Shown here one piece after another: positions 9,281 to 19,600 of a stretch of 64,000 nt of DNA. The notes below the pieces were generated by a model. The model ran no database searches, had not been told where the DNA came from, and saw nothing but the letters and a program-made list of their open reading frames with translations. Origin of the DNA: Botrimarina mediterranea (lineage in GTDB: Bacteria; Planctomycetota; Planctomycetia; Pirellulales; Lacipirellulaceae); NCBI RefSeq assembly GCF_007753265.1, contig NZ_CP036349.1, positions 248,001 to 312,000 on the forward strand, given 5' to 3'. Positions within the stretch are counted from its first letter, which is position 1; every line of letters starts with the position of its first letter. Position numbers and translations under genes: made by a program.

Positions 9281-9907
9281 ATGACTTCTCACGGCAGGTC
9301 CCCCGATCCTCTATCCAGTCGGCGCGCAACGCCCGCGACGTTGTGGCGTGTTGCGCTGCTCTGGGGGCTCGTGGTGCTGGCGTCGTTTGCCGCGATCGCC
9401 GTCTACGCCAAGACGCCGGGTCGGCAGCAACCGCCATCGGCAGAGAACCAATCACTTCCGCCCGAAGGGCGGTGGCGGATCGCGATGGCGATTCACCCGC
9501 GCTGCCCCTGCAGCAAGGCGTCGATCGCTCATTTGCAGCGCTTGTTGCATCGTTATGAGCAACGGCTTTCGGTCGATGTCTACGTTTATCGCCCTGGGGC
9601 GACGGCGCCGCAGTGGGCGAACAGCTCGTTAGTCGAGCAAGTGAAGCGGCTCCCGTCGCTCGAAGTCCACGACGATGTCGATGGCGCCGCGGCACTCGGT
9701 TTTGGGATCGAGACTTCGGGCGGGCTCGTTCTCTACTCGCCCGAAGGCCCGGCGGTCTTCTACGGCGGCATCACACCGTCGCGCGGTCACGAGGGCGCCA
9801 ATGATGGCCTCACCGCCGTCATCGACGCGATCAACGGACGTCCCACGGCTCGCCGCCGTCACCCCGTGTACGGGTGCCCGATCTTCCGCAGCGGAGACGG
9901 ATCGTGA
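9281..9907 (+). CDS. Membrane-anchored thioredoxin-fold protein with CPC motif
   Basis: Protein of 208 residues with one N-terminal membrane segment (about 21-42, LWRVALLWGLVVLASFAAIAV) followed by an extracytoplasmic domain. The domain begins with a strand (RWRIAMAIHP) and RCPCSK, giving C75-P-C77 at the place of a thioredoxin CxxC but one residue shorter. It ends with SGGLVLYSPEGPAVFYGGIT and HEGANDGL. The thioredoxin-fold call rests on this pattern and is inference. Its stop overlaps the GTG start of the downstream histidine kinase (GTGA at 9904-9907), so the two are translationally coupled. This suggests a role in redox or metal sensing with that kinase. Confidence 0.7.
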   Translation: MTSHGRSPDPLSSRRATPATLWRVALLWGLVVLASFAAIAVYAKTPGRQQPPSAENQSLPPEGRWRIAMAIHPRCPCSKASIAHLQRLLHRYEQRLSVDVYVYRPGATAPQWANSSLVEQVKRLPSLEVHDDVDGAAALGFGIETSGGLVLYSPEGPAVFYGGITPSRGHEGANDGLTAVIDAINGRPTARRRHPVYGCPIFRSGDGS

Positions 9908-12219
9908 CGCCCTCCCCCGCCATGCGGCTTCAGCAAGTCGAAGGACTTTTCACGCAATCGCTCCGCGAACTGCAAGCGCTGACCGATCGTGTGTTCTCGT
10001 TCCTCCTCGTGGCCCAGTGGGCCGCGGCGATCGTCTGCGCGTTGACGCTCTCGCCTCGGGCCTGGGTCGGGTCGCAGAGCTCGCCCCACATCCACCTTGT
10101 GGCGGCCTTGCTCGTCGGCGGGCTGCTGACGGTCTTTCCTGTCTGGCTCGCGCGGAATCGCAGCGGTGAGTATCTGACCCGTTTGGTGATCACCGCGGCG
10201 CAGATGATGTTCTCGGCGCTCTTGATCCACCTGATGGGGGGACGCATCGAGGCCCACTTCCACATCTTTGGCTCGCTCGCGCTACTATCGTTCTACCGCG
10301 ACTTTCGCGTGTTTGTCCCGGCGGTCGTGCTCATCCTCAGCGACCACCTCTTCCGCGGCGTCTATTGGCCCCAATCGGTCTTTGGAGTCAGCGAGCCGGC
10401 GCTCTTTGAAGCCTTGGAGCACGGCGGGTGGGTGCTGTTCGAGACGGCGTTTCTGGTGTGGGGCATCGCCCAAAGCCGCGACCACCTGTGGCGGATGGCG
10501 GAGCTCCAGGCCTCGCTGGAAGAAGAACGCGACACGCTCGAGGCCCGGGTCGAGCGCCGAACCGAGCAGCTCGCCGAAGCCCGTGACTACCTGGCGAACG
10601 TCATCGACTCGCTCGACGCCCGGATCTGTATCCTCGACGAACGCGGCGTGATCCTCTCGACCAACGCGGCGTGGCGCCGATTCGGCGAAGGCATCGAATC
10701 AGAGGCCATTCGGATCGGTGAAGGCGACAACTACATCCACTACTGCGACACGCTGGGGGCGACGGACGGATTCCATGCGGCGGAGCTCGCCGCGGGGCTA
10801 CGCGGCATCGTCGCCGGCGACCCCGATTGTTTCGTGATGGAGTACCGGCACCACGTCGCCGGCGGCGAAGCCTGGTTCCAAGTGCGGGCCTGCCCCTTCG
10901 CGGGCGCCAGCGGAGCCGCGGTTGTCGTCGCCCATGTCGATGTCACCGAACGGGTCAACGCCGCCGCCAGCTCACGCAGGGAAGCCGACCGCGCCGCGGC
11001 GCTCTCGCAGATCCTCAGCGACCTCCCGAACGAGGTCTACATCCTCCGCCGCGATGACCTGCGGTTCCTCCTTGTCAGTGAAGGGGCTGTGCGCGCGACG
11101 GGCTACGACCGCCCGACGCTGCTCGGGATGTCGCCGGCCGACCTCGTTCCCAATGCGACTGTCGAAAAGTGCCTCGTGGCGGTCGAACCGCTGATCGAGG
11201 GGCGCGCGTCGATGGTCGATTTTCAGACGTTGCACCGCCGCCACGACGGCCACGCCTACCCGGTCCAGGTCTCGGTCCACGCCGCCAACTTTAATGGCCA
11301 GCCGGTCTTCGTGGCGTTCATCACCGACCTTACCGAGGTCCGGCGTCTCGAGAGTCGGCTCGCTCAGTCGCAGAAGCTCGAGTCGATCGGCCAACTCGCC
11401 GCGGGCATCGCCCACGAGATCAACACGCCCATGCAGTGCGTGTCGAACAACGTCGAGTTTCTGCAAGAGTGCCATCAGCGCTTGTTCGATCTCGTGGATC
11501 GACTCGTCAAGACGCTCGACTCGCCGGCACGGTCTTGGGACGATCGCAAGCTGTCGGTTCGTAGCCTAATCGACGAACACTACTACAACCGTGTGGCGGC
11601 GATGGCGCCGTCGGCGATCAACGAAGCGGCCGAGGCCTCGCGGCGCGTCATCGAGATTGTCCGCGCGATGAAGGTCATGTCCCATCCGGGGACCCATGAC
11701 TTCGTCGATTCCGACCTCAACGACGGGATCCGTAACGCGGCGACAATTGCGCGCAACCGCTGGAAGTACGTCGCGGAGGTGGAGTTCGACCTCGACGAGG
11801 CGTTGCCGCATGTCCCAGTTCTGCCGGCGGAACTGAACCAAGTCTTCCTCAACCTGATCGTCAACGCCGCCGACGCCATCGCCGAGAAGAACGGCGAAAA
11901 CGGCCCTCTCGGCGTGATCACGCTCCGCACCCGCTGCGAGAGTGAATCGGTCCGCATCGAGATCGCCGACAACGGTCCGGGTGTGCCCGAAGCGATCCGC
12001 GAGCGCATCTTCGATCCCTTCTTTACCACCAAAGACGTCGGCAAAGGGACCGGTCAGGGCCTCGCGATCAGCTACGACGTGGTGGTCAACAAACACCACG
12101 GCACGATCGACGTGCTATCGACCGAAGGCGAGGGCGCGACGTTCGTGGTGTGCTTGCCGATGAGAGTGGAAGCGGCGGAAGGAATTACCGAGGCTTCTAC
12201 TTCTGTGGTTGAGGCATGA
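9904..12219 (+). CDS. Membrane PAS-domain sensor histidine kinase
   Basis: Hybrid-free sensor kinase of 771 residues. The N-terminal third holds about six membrane segments (roughly residues 22-185), including the characteristic IHLMGGRIEAHFHIFGSL run with histidines inside a helix. A coiled linker follows (about 195-235), then two PAS-like domains (about 240-350 and 360-480). The H-box AAGIAHEINTPMQ puts the phosphoacceptor at H504. The ATPase domain has LNLIVNAADAI, IADNGPGVPEAI, FFTTKDVGKGTGQGLA. The GTG at 9904 overlaps the upstream stop codon; an ATG lies at 9922. The likely input is the thioredoxin-like partner or a ligand of the histidine-rich membrane part. No response regulator is next to it. 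Confidence 0.9.
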   Translation: MTPSPAMRLQQVEGLFTQSLRELQALTDRVFSFLLVAQWAAAIVCALTLSPRAWVGSQSSPHIHLVAALLVGGLLTVFPVWLARNRSGEYLTRLVITAAQMMFSALLIHLMGGRIEAHFHIFGSLALLSFYRDFRVFVPAVVLILSDHLFRGVYWPQSVFGVSEPALFEALEHGGWVLFETAFLVWGIAQSRDHLWRMAELQASLEEERDTLEARVERRTEQLAEARDYLANVIDSLDARICILDERGVILSTNAAWRRFGEGIESEAIRIGEGDNYIHYCDTLGATDGFHAAELAAGLRGIVAGDPDCFVMEYRHHVAGGEAWFQVRACPFAGASGAAVVVAHVDVTERVNAAASSRREADRAAALSQILSDLPNEVYILRRDDLRFLLVSEGAVRATGYDRPTLLGMSPADLVPNATVEKCLVAVEPLIEGRASMVDFQTLHRRHDGHAYPVQVSVHAANFNGQPVFVAFITDLTEVRRLESRLAQSQKLESIGQLAAGIAHEINTPMQCVSNNVEFLQECHQRLFDLVDRLVKTLDSPARSWDDRKLSVRSLIDEHYYNRVAAMAPSAINEAAEASRRVIEIVRAMKVMSHPGTHDFVDSDLNDGIRNAATIARNRWKYVAEVEFDLDEALPHVPVLPAELNQVFLNLIVNAADAIAEKNGENGPLGVITLRTRCESESVRIEIADNGPGVPEAIRERIFDPFFTTKDVGKGTGQGLAISYDVVVNKHHGTIDVLSTEGEGATFVVCLPMRVEAAEGITEASTSVVEA

Positions 12220-12222
12220 GTT

Positions 12223-12331
12223 CGTAGGGTGCGATGAAATCGCACCTCCCCGGTTTCCCTCGGCGGGCAGAACGCCCTCCGATTGACGCGGTGATGGTGC
12301 GATGCCGCTGGCGCTTTATCGCACCCTACGA
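12223..12331. repeat. 109-bp palindromic repeat, CGTAGGGTGCGAT family (copy 1)
   Basis: Imperfect palindrome whose ends are CGTAGGGTGCGAT and ATCGCACCCTACG, with GAACGCCCTCCGAT in the middle. A second copy of identical length in direct orientation lies at 12971-13079, with about eight differences by eye. The pair brackets the SUFU-domain gene. Confidence 0.9.
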
Positions 12332-12396
12332 GCTACCTGCTATACGCTTTGATGGTAAGTTCCTTTATGCGGCTGAAGCATTTTCGGATTTGATTG

Positions 12397-12954
12397 ATGA
12401 ACTACTGCGATCACTTGAGAGTTCATTACGAACAGCAATGGTTGAACGACGCCATCGTCCGCTCTTGGGAATATGGTCCGAAAGAGCAGCTTGGCTCCGA
12501 GTTCTGCGTTCTGGAGTTTCAGCCAAATCAGTCACGTGACATGTGGACGTATGCGACATGCTGTATGTCTCAATCAACCGACGTTGCTCCCGTTGAGATA
12601 CATCTATTCTCTGGCATACAAACGAGCGATCATATTGAATTGCTTACAGCGATCGCACATTACCATAGAACCGGCAAGTGTCTTGAGCTGGGGCACGTCG
12701 TAAATTTCGGGCGTCCTTGGATTCCCGGGTCGGAATGCAATCATGGGGTGCTTTCGTTGCCCTACCTAGACGGCCCCAGCCTCGAAGAGTCTGCAACGCC
12801 ATTTAGTATCAATCCGGTGCGTTTTCTTTGGTTGATACCCATCACGGCTGCTGAAGCGACCTATGCGAGCCAGCAAGGCCTTCGAGCCCTTGAGGACCGA
12901 CTTGAAGACAACCAATTCAACTATCTTGACCCTCAGCGGCAGAGCGTCGTCTAG
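12397..12954 (+). CDS. SUFU-domain protein (immunity-protein-like)
   Basis: Protein of 185 residues matching the Suppressor-of-fused domain family. The pattern includes CVLEFQP, VEIHLFSGIQTSDHIELLTAIAHYH, GHVVNFGRPWIPGS, GVLSLPYLDGPSLEE and FLWLIPITAAEATYA followed by a LRALEDRLED helix. In bacteria, SUFU domains are common as immunity proteins in polymorphic toxin and contact-dependent inhibition loci. No toxin gene is adjacent, so it would be an orphan immunity gene. G+C is about half, clearly lower than the flanks, and it sits exactly between two 109-bp repeats, pointing to acquisition. ATG at 12397, preceded by an in-frame TTG. Confidence 0.8.
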   Translation: MNYCDHLRVHYEQQWLNDAIVRSWEYGPKEQLGSEFCVLEFQPNQSRDMWTYATCCMSQSTDVAPVEIHLFSGIQTSDHIELLTAIAHYHRTGKCLELGHVVNFGRPWIPGSECNHGVLSLPYLDGPSLEESATPFSINPVRFLWLIPITAAEATYASQQGLRALEDRLEDNQFNYLDPQRQSVV

Positions 12955-12970
12955 GTAAAACGTCGAAGCG

Positions 12971-13079
12971 CGTAGGGTGCGATGAAATCGCACCTCTCCG
13001 GTTTCCCTTGGCGGGCAGAACGCCCTCCGATCGACGCCGTGAAGGCGCCATGCCGCTGGCGCTTTATCACACCCTACGA
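12971..13079. repeat. 109-bp palindromic repeat, CGTAGGGTGCGAT family (copy 2)
   Basis: Same length and orientation as the copy at 12223-12331. It begins 17 bp after the SUFU gene stop. The terminal inverted ends are slightly worn here (ATCACACCCTACG). Confidence 0.9.
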
Positions 13080-13318
13080 ACTAGCCGTCGGCGAGGGCGA
13101 ACGCTCGTCGGATGCCGCCGTCGCGGACGCCCCACCGGGGGCCCTCAGGGGGCCCGTTTGCGGCGTTCCAAGCCCCGGTCGACTAGATTGTCGTTGGCGG
13201 GTGCGAAACTTGTTGTACGACCCCGCTATGGCCGCCTAAACACCCGTTCACGGGGTGCGGTTGGCGGGGAGGGCGCCTCGACGTTCAAGCCCCCACAAGA
13301 TTCCCCGCTGCAGAGGGG
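13080..13318. other. Gene-free gap downstream of lepA
   Basis: About 240 bp between the repeat and the lepA stop codon. It contains a GGGGGCCCTCAGGGGGCCC stem-loop sequence near 13138-13160. I see no convincing gene. Confidence 0.5.
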
Positions 13319-15202
<1,884 letters not shown>

Positions 15203-15342
15203 TGCGGCTCGGGAGGGCGTCGGAGGGAGAGAGCGTCGTACCACGGCCGGCGCGCACCCCGACCCCGGGGCGGCAAAGGGCCGAAACCTTCTATTTGACC
15301 CCGGCGGGGGCTCGGACGGAAGAGCGACGAAGTCGCGATTTT

Positions 15343-15418
15343 GAGCCGAACGCGCTAGCGTCGGGCGCCACCGAGTGGGAAATCGCCCCTGACGCCGCCC
15401 GACGCTAGCGCGTACGGC
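15343..15418. repeat. REP-like palindrome flanking the RAYT gene (left copy)
   Basis: 76-bp imperfect palindrome beginning GAGCCGAACGCGCTAGCGTC and ending GACGCTAGCGCGTACGGC, with a variable centre. It ends 24 bp before the RAYT start codon. The matching copy is at 15903-15978. Confidence 0.9.
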
Positions 15419-15442
15419 GAAAGCCGCAACTACGATGCCGGT

Positions 15443-15898
15443 ATGCCTGATTACGCCGGCTTCTTGATCACCTGGACCACCTACGGAACCTGGCTGCCCG
15501 GCGACGCCCGTGGCTGGCGAGAGCGTAGCCGCGGCGTCAAACAGGCACGGCCGCTGCTCGAAACGTGGTGTCGCAACAAGCAAGTCCACGACGCTGTTCT
15601 GCTGCGCGAATGCGATCGGCAGACCGTCGAAGCGGCATGTCGTGAGCATTGCCACTACCGAGGGTGGGAGCTAATCGCGGTAAACGCCCGGACGAATCAC
15701 GTCCATGTCGTGGTGCTCGCCGGCGCCTCACCCCAAGCGGTGCGCGGTCAATTGAAGGCGAATTGCACTCGGCGTCTCCGCCGACAAGCCGATCCGCTGA
15801 AGGCGGAAAGAACTTGGAGCCGCGGCGGCGACTGTCAGATATTGCCCCATGAAAAGGCGTTAGAGGACGCCGTGATGTATGTCCTAGAAGGCCAGTAG
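15443..15898 (+). CDS. REP-associated tyrosine transposase (RAYT, Y1/HUH family)
   Basis: Single-strand HUH endonuclease of the IS200/IS605 TnpA superfamily, in the RAYT branch thought to mobilise REP palindromes. It has 151 residues with the RAYT start FLITWTTYGTWLPGDARGW, the HUH motif as HVHVVVL in TNHVHVVVL (about residues 94-100), and a C-terminal helix EDAVMYVLEGQ containing a candidate nucleophilic tyrosine. Two matching 76-bp palindromes flank it closely, the classic REPtron layout. The gene appears intact. RAYTs are usually single-copy chromosomal genes, so it may be resident rather than freshly acquired. Confidence 0.9.
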   Translation: MPDYAGFLITWTTYGTWLPGDARGWRERSRGVKQARPLLETWCRNKQVHDAVLLRECDRQTVEAACREHCHYRGWELIAVNARTNHVHVVVLAGASPQAVRGQLKANCTRRLRRQADPLKAERTWSRGGDCQILPHEKALEDAVMYVLEGQ

Positions 15899-15900
15899 CC

Positions 15901-15982
15901 CTGAGCCGAACGCGCTAGCGTCGGGCGCCACCGGATGGCGGCATATCCCTAACGCCGCCCGACGCTAGCGCGTACGGCTCAA
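15901..15982. repeat. REP-like palindrome flanking the RAYT gene (right copy)
   Basis: It has the same arms as the left copy (GAGCCGAACGCGCTAGCGTC and GACGCTAGCGCGTACGGC), in the same orientation, with a different centre. It begins 3 bp after the RAYT stop codon and ends 4 bp before the duplicated dnaE end. Confidence 0.9.
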
Positions 15983-15986
15983 ATCT

Positions 15987-16196
15987 CTACGCCCGTGCCG
16001 GTTCACGCTTCCCCCACTTCTTCGCCGCAGGCGCCTTCGGCGGCGGGGCTCCGCCAGTGAGGCGGAAGGCGCCGGGACCTAGGAGGTCATCGACTCTCGT
16101 GCATAGCTCTTGCGTCAGGTCCACGCCCTTCGGGCAGTCGAGTTGAACTCGGCCGCCGTCGCTGAGGGCTAGGGTGAGCTTGAGCGACTTGGCGCC
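15987..16196 (-). pseudogene. Detached duplicate of the dnaE 3' end (70 codons including stop)
   Basis: This 210-bp stretch aligns without gaps to the true dnaE end at 16632-16841. I count 23 differences, about 89% identity. Read on the minus strand, it is still an open frame, with the TAG stop at the same place and the same ending (GKREPARA). Similarity stops abruptly at GGCGCC (16191-16196). It has no start and cannot be a gene by itself. It lies exactly 645 bp from the intact copy. Confidence 0.9.
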
Positions 16197-16277
16197 GCGA
16201 CGCCGTTAAGAAGTCACGTGCGACACGTATCGAAATGGCAAACCTGAACTGCGCACTAATTTATGCGATCAGCACAT

Positions 16278-16613
16278 TCATTCGCTGATGAACAGCATTG
16301 CCAAGGGTGAGGCAGCGGTTAGTCCAAGTGCAAGCACGACAGCCGCCGATCGCCAGCGCTTAAGTATCAGCAGGCTGACGGTAAGAAATAGATTGAATAG
16401 GGAATGGCCGATGGTAGTTTGAAGTAAGATGGCAAAGGCAAATAGTTCGTCGCCTGCCAAGAAGCTATTTGAGTGTGTAATTAGCCGAATAGCACAGATT
16501 CCAATTACGACTACCGCAATCACGAATGCCACCACGGCATACGTGAATAGCCAACTTGCTGGTTCGCGGTTACGGCTTTGCGGTGTGAGTTGGTCGGGAA
16601 GGATTGGCTTCAT
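16278..16613 (-). CDS. Hypothetical small membrane protein in a low-G+C insert
   Basis: Protein of 111 residues, not recognised. Three hydrophobic segments are visible: about 22-42 (WLFTYAVVAFVIAVVVIGICA), 55-78 and 88-108. G+C is in the low to mid 40s percent by eye against mid 60s around it. It lies between the intact dnaE end and a diverged duplicate of that end, so it appears to be cargo of an insertion or recombination event. It is oriented like dnaE and could be read through from it. No clear ribosome-binding site. Confidence 0.6.
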   Translation of the reverse strand: MKPILPDQLTPQSRNREPASWLFTYAVVAFVIAVVVIGICAIRLITHSNSFLAGDELFAFAILLQTTIGHSLFNLFLTVSLLILKRWRSAAVVLALGLTAASPLAMLFISE

Positions 16614-16631
16614 ATTGTGCAGTTTTAGAGA

Positions 16632-19600
16632 CTAGGCTCGCGCGGGTTCGCGCTTGCCCCATTTCTTCGGCGTAGGCGCCTTCGGCGGCGGGGCGCCGCC
16701 GGTGAGGCGGAAGGCGCCGGGGCCTAGCAGGTCGTCGACTCTCGTCCGTAGCTCTTGCGTTAGGTCCACGCCCTTCGGGCAGTCGAGTTGAACGCGGCCG
16801 CCGTCTTCGAGCGCTAGGGCGAGCTTGAGCGACTTGGCGCCGGGGTAACCGCGGAGGATTTCTCGTAGCGATTCGAGGCGTTCGACGCCGTCCGCTTCGC
16901 GAAGGCTGATCACCACGCCGCTGGTGTACCGCTCCGAGAGTTCTTCGATCGGCATCAGCTCGTTGACGATCAGGTTCACCTCCTCAGCGCCGGGGCGGCG
17001 GTCGACGGCGCCGCGGATGCCGACGATCGCGTCGCCCGTCACCAAGTGCCCGAACTGGGCGAACTGCTCGGGCCACATGATGCAGCGCATGATGCCGTCC
17101 ATGTCCTCCAGGTCCCACATGGCGTACTTGCTCGGCGCGCCGGGCTTGGGGTTCTTGGTGTGCGACATCTTGATCGCGGCGAGCATGCCGCCCATCACGA
17201 CCTCGGTGCGGTGCTCGAGGCCTCCGCACTGCGTGCTGGAGTGGCTGCAGAAGGTGCGTAGCGTCTGCTCGTACTCGGCCAGCGGGTGGCTGGAGAGGTA
17301 GTAGCCGAGGACCTCCTTTTCCATCGTGAGCCGCTCTTTCTCGTCCAGCTCGGGCACGTCTGGCAGCGGCGCGGGGGCGGCGGCGGCTTCGATCTCTTCG
17401 CCGAACAGGCCTTTCTGGCCGCTCTTGCGGTCGGCCAGCACCGACGCGCCCGACTGCATCGCCTTGTCGATGCCCGCCATCAGCGACGCGCGGTTCGCGC
17501 CGAAGACGTCCATCGCGCCGGCCTTGATAAGCGTTTCGATTGTCGAGCGGTTGCACGACGAAGGATCGACGCGCTCGCAGAAGTCGTAGAGGTCCTTGAA
17601 GGGGCCGCCCTTCTTGCGGGCCGCGACGATCGCTTCGGCCGCGCCGCCGCCGCACGCCTTGATCGCCGAGAGGCCGAAGATGATTTTGAAGTCGTGCTTG
17701 TAGCCCTCCTCCTTGTGGGGGACGACGGCGAAGTCGACGCTGCTCGTATTCACTGTCGGCGCGTCGACGGCGATGCCCATTCGCTCGCAGTCCTCGATGT
17801 GCTCGACGAGCGCGTCCTTGCTCTTGAAGTTGCGGCCAGGGATGTCGCCCGAGAGGAGCGCCGCCATGAACTGCACGGGGTAGTGCGCCTTAAGGTAGGC
17901 CGTCATGTAGGCGATCAGGGCGTACGCCGTCGAGTGGCTCTTGTTGAAGCCATAACCGGCGAACTTCTTGATCATCTCGAAGAGGTCCTCGGCCTTCTTC
18001 TTGTCGAGGCCCTGCTCTTGCGCGCCCTTGAGGAACTCCTCGTAGAACTTGGCGATCATCGGCAGCTTCTTCTTGCTGATCGCCTTGATGCAGCTGTACG
18101 CCTCGGAGAGCGGGATCTTGCCGAGGCGGTTGAGGATCCGCATCACCTGCTCTTGATAGACCATGACGCCGTGCGTCTCGGCGAGCACCTCTTCCATCAC
18201 GGGGTGGGGGTACTCGGCGGGGCGGCGGCCGTGCTTGACCTCGATGTACTGATCGACCATGCCGCCCTCGAGCGGCCCCGGCCGATAGAGCGCGGCGGTG
18301 GCGATGATGTCGAGGAAGTTGTCGGGCTTCATCCGCTGCAAGAGGTCGCGGATGCCGCCCGACTCGAGCTGGAAGATGCCCTTCGTCTCGCCGCGGCAGA
18401 GCAGCGCGTACGACTCCTTGTCGTCGATCGGGAACTCGTAGGGATCGACCTTCTCGCCGGTCGATTGCTCGATCAGCTCGACGCTCTTGGCGAGGATCGT
18501 CAGGTTGCGGAGGCCGAGGAAGTCCATCTTCAGCAGGCCGGCCGCTTCGACGTCGCCCATCGCCCACTGGGTGATGACTTCCGTCTTGCCTTTGACGCGT
18601 TGCAGCGGCACGTACTCGTCGACCGGTTTCTCGCTGATCACGACCGCCGCGGCGTGCGTGCCGACGTTGCGAGCCAAGCCCTCGACCTTCTTGGCGAGGT
18701 CGAGCAGCTCGCGGATCTCGGGATCGCCCTCGTACGCCTTCTTCAGCTCTTCGCTGGTCTCCAAAGCCTTCTCGAGCGTGATGCCCAGTTGCTCGGGGAC
18801 CATCGCCGTGATCTGGTCGACGCGGAAGATCGGCATCGACATCGTGCGGCCGACATCCTTGATGGCGGCACGCGCCGCCAGGGTTCCGAACGTGCCGATC
18901 TGGGCGACGTTCGCCTCGCCGTACTTGTCTTTAACGTACTGGATGACCTCGCCGCGACGCTCTTTGCAGAAGTCGATATCGATATCGGGCGCTTCCAGCC
19001 GGCTCTCGTCGAGGAACCGTTCGAACAGCAGGTCGTACTGCAGCGGGCAGACGTGGCTCATCCGCAACGCGTAGCAAACGATCGAGCCCACGCCCGATCC
19101 ACGCGCCGTGGAGGGGATGTTGTTCTCGACCGCGAAGCGGACGAAGTCCCAGACGATCAGGAAGTAATCGGGGAAGCCGAGCTTGTTGATGACGCCCAGC
19201 TCGCGATCGACGCGGGCGAGCACTTCGTCGGACAACTCCCCGGTAGAGGCGTCGCCATTCTGCCAACGTTCGGGCGTCTTGGCGTAACGTTCCTTGAGCC
19301 CGCTCAGCACCAGTTCGCGCAGGTACGCCTCGGACGCCTTGATGTCGGGCTTGTCGTTGTTCGGCGCGGTGAACGTCGGGAAGTAGCGCTTGCCGAGTTC
19401 GAGGTCGAGATCGACCGAGTCGGCGATCTCTTGGCTGCGGGCGACGGCGTCGGCCACGTCGGGCATCGCCGCGTACATGTCCTCGGGCGCGCGGAGGTAG
19501 AACTGATCTCCCTCCATCTTCATGCGGTTGGTGTCGGTGCGGAAACGCCCCGTGTTGATGCAGAGCAGAACGTCCTGCGCCTCGGCGTCCTCCTGGTTGA

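Noticed and set aside
12397-12954. Toxin-immunity pair at the SUFU gene
   Set aside because: No toxin-like gene lies on either side; the neighbours are a histidine kinase and lepA.
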